Source: Rhynchospora pubera
Lineage: Eukaryota; Streptophyta; Magnoliopsida; Poales; Cyperaceae
Direction of reading: 5' to 3'
DNA: 64,000 nucleotides
NCBI GenBank assembly: GCA_028095005.1
Contig: CM051460.1
Span: forward strand, 15,919,501 to 15,983,500
In this document: piece by piece, positions 58,174-64,000 of the stretch
Numbering within the stretch: position 1 is the first letter of the stretch
How the letters are laid out: every line of letters begins with the position of its first letter
Made by a program: the position numbers and the translations under genes
The notes under the pieces: generated by a model
The model's database searches: none
Told to the model about the DNA's origin: nothing
What the model saw: only the letters and a program-made list of their open reading frames with translations

Positions 58174-58567
58174 TGGGCTAAAGTGCCATAGATGGCAATG
58201 CCATAGACGTCTTTTTTTATTCATTTTTTGAAGATTCGAAATTCAATCAGTTAATCCAAACCGTTCAAATTGATCACCATATTGAAATATCATTGAAGAC
58301 CAAATTTTACATTTTTTTGAATTTTTTTGCTATTTATTTTGATATGTTCAAATTGGAGGGTCTGAAATACTCCAATTATAACGTTTTTTTAAAATATCAT
58401 AATAAATAGCAGAAAAATTCGAAAAAATGTAAATTTTGGTCTCCAAGGATATTTTAATATGGTGTGAATAACTTGAACGGTTCAAATTGAGCATTTGAGT
58501 TTTGGATCTCGAAAAACGACTCTATGGCACAGGACCCTCTGTGCCATCTATGGCACATTAGCCATTC
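58172..58567. mobile_element. TA-flanked foldback element, family D
   Basis: Starts GGTGGGCTAAAGTGCCATAG and ends with the near complement CTATGGCACATTAGCCATTC, inside (TA)n. Arms of about 195 bp share the CAAATTTTACATTTTTTTGAA core with families B and G. Confidence 0.8.
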
Positions 58568-58601
<34 letters not shown>

Positions 58602-58604
<3 letters not shown>

Positions 58605-59003
58605 TTTAGCTACGGTGAGTCGCGACTCACGGACCCTCCCGTGAGTCGCGACCAAAACTCCTAGATCTAGATCAAAATGACCGATCCAAACCGTCCAATA
58701 TGATCTCCCTATTGAAATCTCCATGTAGACCAAATTTTTCATTTTTTCGAAATTTTTAAGTATTTTTTTGAAATTTTAGAAAATCGTTAATCTAATTGGT
58801 TCTGAACCATTCAAAAACATCAGTTTTTAAAAATCCGAAAAAAATACTTAAAAATTTCGAAAAAAATAAAAAATTTGGTTTGCACGGAGATTTCAATAGG
58901 GAGATCATATTGAACGATTTGGATCAGTCATTTTGATCTAGATATAGGAGTTTTGGTCGCGACTCACCGGAGAGTCCGTGAGTCGCGACTCACCGTAGCT
59001 AAA

Positions 59004-59006
<3 letters not shown>
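58602..59006. mobile_element. TA/GA-flanked foldback element, family A variant
   Basis: The ends GAGTTTAGCTACGGTGAGTCG are inverted at 58985-59006. It is related to family A, with TCGCGACTCACGG replacing GTTGCAACTCACC. It is flanked by (GA)n on the left and (CT)n(TA)n on the right, which are themselves complementary. Confidence 0.8.
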
Positions 59007-59036
<30 letters not shown>

Positions 59037-59412
59037 GTGCATAGGGCATAGGGCATTCCGTGCACCGCGGACATTTTCGAGAGTATTTTTGTAAATTAAC
59101 AAATCTAATTTAACCAATCGCATCTACATATTGAAATCTCATAAAAAATCAAATTTTACAATTTTTGAAATTTTATTACTATTTTTTTCGAATTTTTTAA
59201 AACATGCCTCTTTTGGAAAATTGTAAATAGTACAACATTCCAAAAATGACATGTTTTAAAAAATTCTAAAAAAATAGTAATAAAATCTCAAAAATTGTAA
59301 ATTTTGGTTTGGTATGAGATTTCAATATGTAGATTAGATTGGTTAAATTAGATTTGTCAATTTACAAAAATACCCTCGAAAATGTCCGCGGTGCACGGAA
59401 TGCCCTATGCAC
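59037..59412. mobile_element. TA-flanked foldback element, family E
   Basis: Ends GTGCATAGGGCATAGGGCATT and the complement ending TGCCCTATGCAC. Arms include CCGTGCACCGCGGACATTTTC and fold back at about 59225. The internal AT-rich core differs from the other families. Confidence 0.8.
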
Positions 59413-59431
59413 TATAGTGCATATTAAACTT

Positions 59432-59487
<56 letters not shown>

Positions 59488-59490
<3 letters not shown>

Positions 59491-59884
59491 GATTGATAAA
59501 ATACACTCTGGTGTATGGATCGTCTCCCGTACACCAGAGTCGTTTATGAAATTCAAAAATCAAACAGTCGATCCGAACCGTTCAAGTTATTCTCCATATT
59601 GAAAAACTCTCGGAGACCAAATTTTACCATTTTTCGAACTTTTTCGCTATATATTATGATATTTTCAAAAAACACTACAATTGGAGTATTTCAGGCCCTC
59701 CAATTTGAAAATATCATAATATATAGCAAAAAAATTCGAAAAAATATAAAATTTGGTCTCCGAGAGTTTTTCAATATGGAGAACAAGTTGAACGGTTCGG
59801 ATCGACCGTTTGATTTTTGGATTTCAAAAACGACTCTGGTGTACGAGGACGATCCGTACACCAGAGTGTATTTTATCACCCCTC
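59488..59884. mobile_element. TA-flanked foldback element, family B, inverted copy
   Basis: Reverse-complement relative of 15253-15650 and 60309-60705, highly similar along its length. The 150-codon frame across it is a translation of the arm. Confidence 0.87.
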
Positions 59885-59898
59885 TATATATATATATA

Positions 59899-60288
59899 GA
59901 GTTTTGCTATGGTGAGTTGCAACTCACCAAAGCGTCTGTGAGTCGCGCTCAAAATTCTGAAATTTGATTCAAAATGACCGATCCAAACCGTCTAAATATG
60001 ATCTCCCTATTGAAATCTCCATGCAGACCAAATTTTATATTTTTTTGAAATTTTTAAGTATTTATTTTGAATTTTTAAAAATTGCTGTTTTTGAACGGTT
60101 CAGAACTAATTAGATTAATGATTTTCTAAAATTTAAAAAATACTTAAAAATTTCGAAAAAATATAAAATTTGGTCTGTATGGAGATTTCAATAGGGAGAT
60201 CGTATTGGACGGTTTGGATCGGTCATTTTGAACTAAATTTCGAAATTTTGGACGCGACTCTCGGACGGTTTGGTGAGTTGCAACTCAC
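59899..60288. mobile_element. TA-flanked foldback element, family A, right end slightly truncated
   Basis: Starts GAGTTTTGCTATGGTGAGTT. The central palindrome lies at about 60085-60110. The right arm stops at CAACTCAC before the expected CATAGCAAAACTC, at a (TA)n run. Confidence 0.85.
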
Positions 60289-60308
60289 TATATATATATA
60301 TATATATA

Positions 60309-60705
60309 GAGGGGTGATAAAATACACTCTGGTGTACGGATCGTCCTCGTACACCAGAGTCGTTTTTGAAATCCAAAAATCAAACGGTCGATCCGAACCG
60401 TTCAACTTATTCTCCATATTGAAAAACTCTCGGAGACCAAATTTTGTATTTTTTCGAATTTTTTTGCTATATATTATGATATTTTCAAATTGGAGGGCCT
60501 GAAATACTCCAATTGTAGTGTTTTTTGAAAATATCATAATATATAGCAAAAAAATTCGAAAAATGGTAAAATTTGGTCTCCGAGAGTTTTTCAATATGGA
60601 GAATAACTTGAACGGTTCGGATCGACTGTTTGATTTTTGGATTTCATAAACGACTCTGGTGTACGGGAGACGATCCATACACCAGAGTGTATTTTATCAA
60701 TCCAC
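60309..60705. mobile_element. TA-flanked foldback element, family B
   Basis: Near-identical to 15253-15650 in the same orientation, 45 kb away. Flanked by (TA)n on both sides. Confidence 0.88.
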
Positions 60706-60729
60706 TATATATATATATATATATATATG

Positions 60730-61128
60730 AGAAAGCCTTCAATCAAAGCGCTTTAAACAGAGTCCCGATTAAACCCCGTCAAATCTCAATTTTGAAAGTT
60801 CAAAAGACCGATCAAAACCATCAAATACGATCTCCATATTGAAATCTCCTTACCGACCAAAATTTTCAATTTTTTTGAAAATTTTAAGTATTTTTTCGGA
60901 TTTTCAAAAATCGTTAATGTAATTTGTGCTGAACCCTACAAAAATTGTTGTTTTTGGAAATCCGAAAAAAATACTTAAAAATATCAAAAAAATGGAAATT
61001 TTGGTCGGCAAGGACATTTCAATATGGAGATCATATTTGATGGTTCGGATCGGTCATTTGAACTTTCAAAATTGAGAACTGACGGGGTTTAACCGGGACT
61101 CCGGTCAAAGCGCTTTGATTGAATCCTT

Positions 61129-61130
<2 letters not shown>
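60730..61130. mobile_element. TA-flanked foldback element, family C, complete
   Basis: Starts GAAAGCCTTCAATCAAAGCG and ends with the near complement CGCTTTGATTGAATCCTTTC before a (CT)n(TA)n run. It shows what is missing from the truncated copy at 22770. Confidence 0.85.
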
Positions 61131-61162
<32 letters not shown>

Positions 61163-61163
<1 letters not shown>

Positions 61164-61450
61164 GGAGAAATGACCGATCCGAACCGTCAAATATGATCTC
61201 CATATTGAAATCTCCTTGCCGACCAAAATTTTTATTTTTTTGAAATTTTTAAGTATTTTTTTCAGATTTTCAAAAACAGCAATTTTTGTAGGGTTTAGAA
61301 CAAATTAGATTAACGATTTTTGAAAATTTGAAAAAAATGCTTAAAAAATTCAAAAAAATGAAAATTTTGGTCTGTAAGGAGATTTTAATATGGAGATCAT
61401 ATTTGATGGTTTGGATCGGTCATTTGAATTTTCCAAATTGAGATCTGACG
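61163..61450. mobile_element. Foldback element, family C-like, both ends truncated
   Basis: Has the GACCGATCCGAACCGTCAAAT arm and its complement with an AT-rich centre, but lacks the CCTTCAATCAAAGCG ends. Confidence 0.7.
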
Positions 61451-61460
61451 AGAGAGAGAG

Positions 61461-61859
61461 AAAACCTATGGTGCATACTAATGTACGGAAGTTTCGGTGC
61501 ATACTGATTCGAACTCTTGGATCTGCTTCAAAATGACCGATCCAAACCGTCCAATATGATCTCCCTATTGAATTCTCCTTGACGACCAAATTTTACATTT
61601 TTTCGATATTTTTTAGTATTTTTTCAGATTTTTAAAAACTGCTATTTTTGAACGGTTCAGAAAAACTTAGATTAGCGATTTTTGAAAATTTGAAAAAAAT
61701 ACTTACAAATTTCGAAAAAATATAAAATTTGGCCGGTAAGGAGATTAAAATAAGGAGATCATATTGGACAGTTTGGATCGGTCATTTTGAAGCAGATCTA
61801 AGAATTCGGATCAGTATGCACCGAAACTTCCGTACATTAGTATGCATGATATGTTTTCT
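61461..61859. mobile_element. TA/GA-flanked foldback element, family F
   Basis: Ends AAAACCTATGGTGCATACTAA and the near complement around 61838-61859. Subterminal CGGAAGTTTCGGTGCATACTG is inverted. It lies between (GA)n and (CT)n(TA)n. Confidence 0.8.
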
Positions 61860-61884
61860 CTCTATATATATATAGAGAGAGAGA

Positions 61885-62273
61885 GATTGGCTAAAGTATA
61901 CTCCAGCATACAGATTAAACCCGTATACTAGAGTCGTTTCTGAAAATCTAAAATTCAAACAGTCGATCCAAACCGTTCAAGTTGTTCTCCATGTAAAAAT
62001 ATCCTTCAAGATCAAATTTTACATTTTTTCGAATTTTTTTGCTATATATTATGCTATTTTCAAATTGAAGGACCAGAAATACTCCTTTACAATGTTTTTT
62101 TTAAATAACATAATATAAAGTAAAAAAATTCGAAAAAATGTAAATTTTAGTTTCCTAGGAGATTTCAATATGGAGAACAATTTGAAAGCTTCGGATCGAC
62201 TGTATGCATTTTAGATTGTGAGAAACGACTCCAGCATACGGGCTATCTATATGCTGGAGTATACTTTAGCCAA

Positions 62274-62275
<2 letters not shown>
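61885..62275. mobile_element. TA/GA-flanked foldback element, family G
   Basis: Ends GATTGGCTAAAGTATACTCCA and the exact complement TGGAGTATACTTTAGCCAATC. The centre is similar to families B and D. It is followed by a (CT)n(TA)n tract to about 62346. Confidence 0.83.

Positions 62276-62347
<72 letters not shown>
62276..62347. repeat. (CT)n(TA)n tract
   Basis: Closes the foldback cluster on the right. Confidence 0.9.
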
Positions 62348-62350
<3 letters not shown>

Positions 62351-63080
62351 CATAGTTGTATATATATATACCACAGACCCACTTTTATGGTATATTTGTT
62401 TGACATATAGAAAATTAATTAAAACAATTATAATTTATAAATTAGTTGGATATATGGGTATCAAATTTGGATAAATATTTAAAATTACTTATATAGATGT
62501 TTACAAATAATTAAAATTTATAATGACTAAATTTTAATTTCAATGAGCTTTATTAAATGACCAATAAATTTTTAATTCGATAAAATTTTACATATACTAT
62601 ATTTTACACGAGGAATATCATGCTGGAATTTTATTTATTTTTTTTTTCAATTTGAGCAACGACTGATAATATATAATATACGACTGTTAAAATTATTGCA
62701 TGGATGTACCATGAATAGATAATATATGTTGGGTGGAAAACTGGAAATGCAAGGTTCCAATATCTGATTATTTAATTTTGGACAACCTATCCGAAACAAG
62801 AATTACTTTGAAATACATTAATAATGTTGACCGCAAATATTGTTGGAGAAAAGGTTCTATATTTTTCATCAAAATCTAGTTTGGAACCTAGGTTCAACAC
62901 CTTAAACAAATAAATAACGAAGAATATCATACAAATACAGGAGTTTATAGGACCTGGATGAAATATCCGCTAGAAAGACACAAAAAGGTAGGTAGTTATC
63001 CGATCTAATATTCACGTAGTCGGACTTCCAACTCCTTGGGTACTACTCTCTCTGGGTATTATCTTGGTAGCCTGAAAAGC

Positions 63081-63111
<31 letters not shown>

Positions 63112-64000
63112 AGATCACTTCTCCTGTCCATCTTTCTCTCTCAATGGGTATAGCGAGAGCGTGTTTTTGTGTGTGTGTGTGTGGTGTGTTTTTGTGTTGA
63201 GACTTGAGAGAGACATGTGAGGCAAAGACAGCCCAGCTTTAAATTAATGAAGGTTACCACAGGTGGGGCCAAAACTCACCTTTCGCCTCTGCCTTTTTTC
63301 TCTTGTCACCACCAGAGAAAGATGACCATCCGCATCCAGCGCACCAAAAGTTTGTAGGTTCTATTACTCCATCATTAACCCTTTAGACTGTTTATTTTAT
63401 TTGGGTACCATGCTTTGATCATCATCTCACCTCCATTCAATCATGCACCAATTAGTTAATTTACGAAGGGATCATATAGTGCCTATAGTAAGAGATGCAA
63501 GGTCAATATGCTTGTGTGTTAATTAATATGTGTTATTTCTGTGCAATATATATATGTCTTCTTTTCAAACAAAATATTAACAGGCGCATGCTTATTATAA
63601 AACAAATAAATGTCATGACATAATTATATATAGGTTAAGTCTTCAAAGCTGGTTATTAATAAAGACAGCTATATATTTAAATAAAAAAAAATAGAATATG
63701 ACAAGCAGATCAGAACATTTCCTCGCTCCTGTATGTATGTTACAAGTAATATATGAAATATGTCATGATATATATATTTGGCTTAAAATAGATATCACAC
63801 TTCTCTATATTTTTGTACAAAATGGAGAGGATGAGAACATGGCAAAACAAGAAAATGGTACACTCCTTGCACACCCTAATTAAACTAAACTCTTCCATTC
63901 TCCTAACGGACATTTCTTTCCAGCCTAATTACCTTGTGTTAACAAATGTTGATCAAGCCCCATATATCGACAGAGCAACTTCATCTCATATTGTCCCTCT
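62348..64000. other. Intergenic DNA, possibly the flank of a gene beyond the window
   Basis: AT-rich. 63085-63111 is a (CT)n tract and 63159-63182 a GT-rich tract. The region 63000-63340 is less AT-rich and could be a promoter or leader, but no coding sequence is recognised. Frames such as 63698-63883 have no support. Confidence 0.4.

Noticed and set aside
59515..59967. 150-codon open frame (and a similar 151-codon frame at 60223-60678 on the other strand)
   Set aside because: Both are translations of the arms of family B foldback elements. The same peptide appears from several hairpin copies and in both orientations, which is expected from inverted repeats, not from a gene.

Overview
The window looks like AT-rich nuclear DNA of a flowering plant. 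The signs are nested LTR retrotransposons, a tRNA-derived SINE, Tourist- and hAT-type MITEs, many foldback elements sitting in (TA)n runs, and intron-bearing genes with GT-AG introns. Nothing looks bacterial or organellar, and the species cannot be named from the sequence.

Layout. 1-23.5 kb is intergenic plant DNA. It holds one convincing small host gene (5041-5265, a 74-residue MGNC protein behind a TATA box), an LTR-like fragment at the left edge, a SINE with a perfect 13-bp target duplication (1366-1536), a solo LTR with a perfect 5-bp duplication (10964-11620) inside an older duplicated segment, three Tourist-like MITEs, and TA-flanked foldbacks. 23.5-55.3 kb is one very large LTR retrotransposon (31,774 bp) bounded by GTTAT duplications, with 6.65-kb LTRs that are nearly identical. 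It inserted into a foldback element, which itself lies inside an older palindromic minisatellite element. 55.3-64 kb holds a 1,053-bp non-autonomous hAT element with a perfect 8-bp duplication, then a 4-kb cluster of ten foldback elements separated by (TA)n/(GA)n tracts, then sequence without recognisable genes.

The big element lies on the minus strand. Its order is 5' LTR (right copy), a tRNA-Arg-like primer site, Gag with a long basic N-terminal extension, a very long acidic open frame with a repeated motif of unknown function, then Pol (protease C-terminal part, RT, a degenerate RNase H, a second RNase H of aRNH type, integrase), then about 7 kb before the 3' LTR. The dual RNase H and missing chromodomain place it in the Ty3/gypsy Tat lineage, near Ogre-type elements.

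The striking part is the 3' region. It carries two genes on the opposite strand: a six-exon plant mobile domain (PMD) gene whose five introns are all 72-87 nt and phase 1, and a two-exon gene resembling the plant-transposon domain of Tat antisense ORFs, with its own TATA box. Each antisense gene has one lesion (a 1-nt frame break and an in-frame TAG), and gag has a stop and a frame break. With LTR divergence near 0.15%, this looks like a recent insertion that is probably no longer autonomous.
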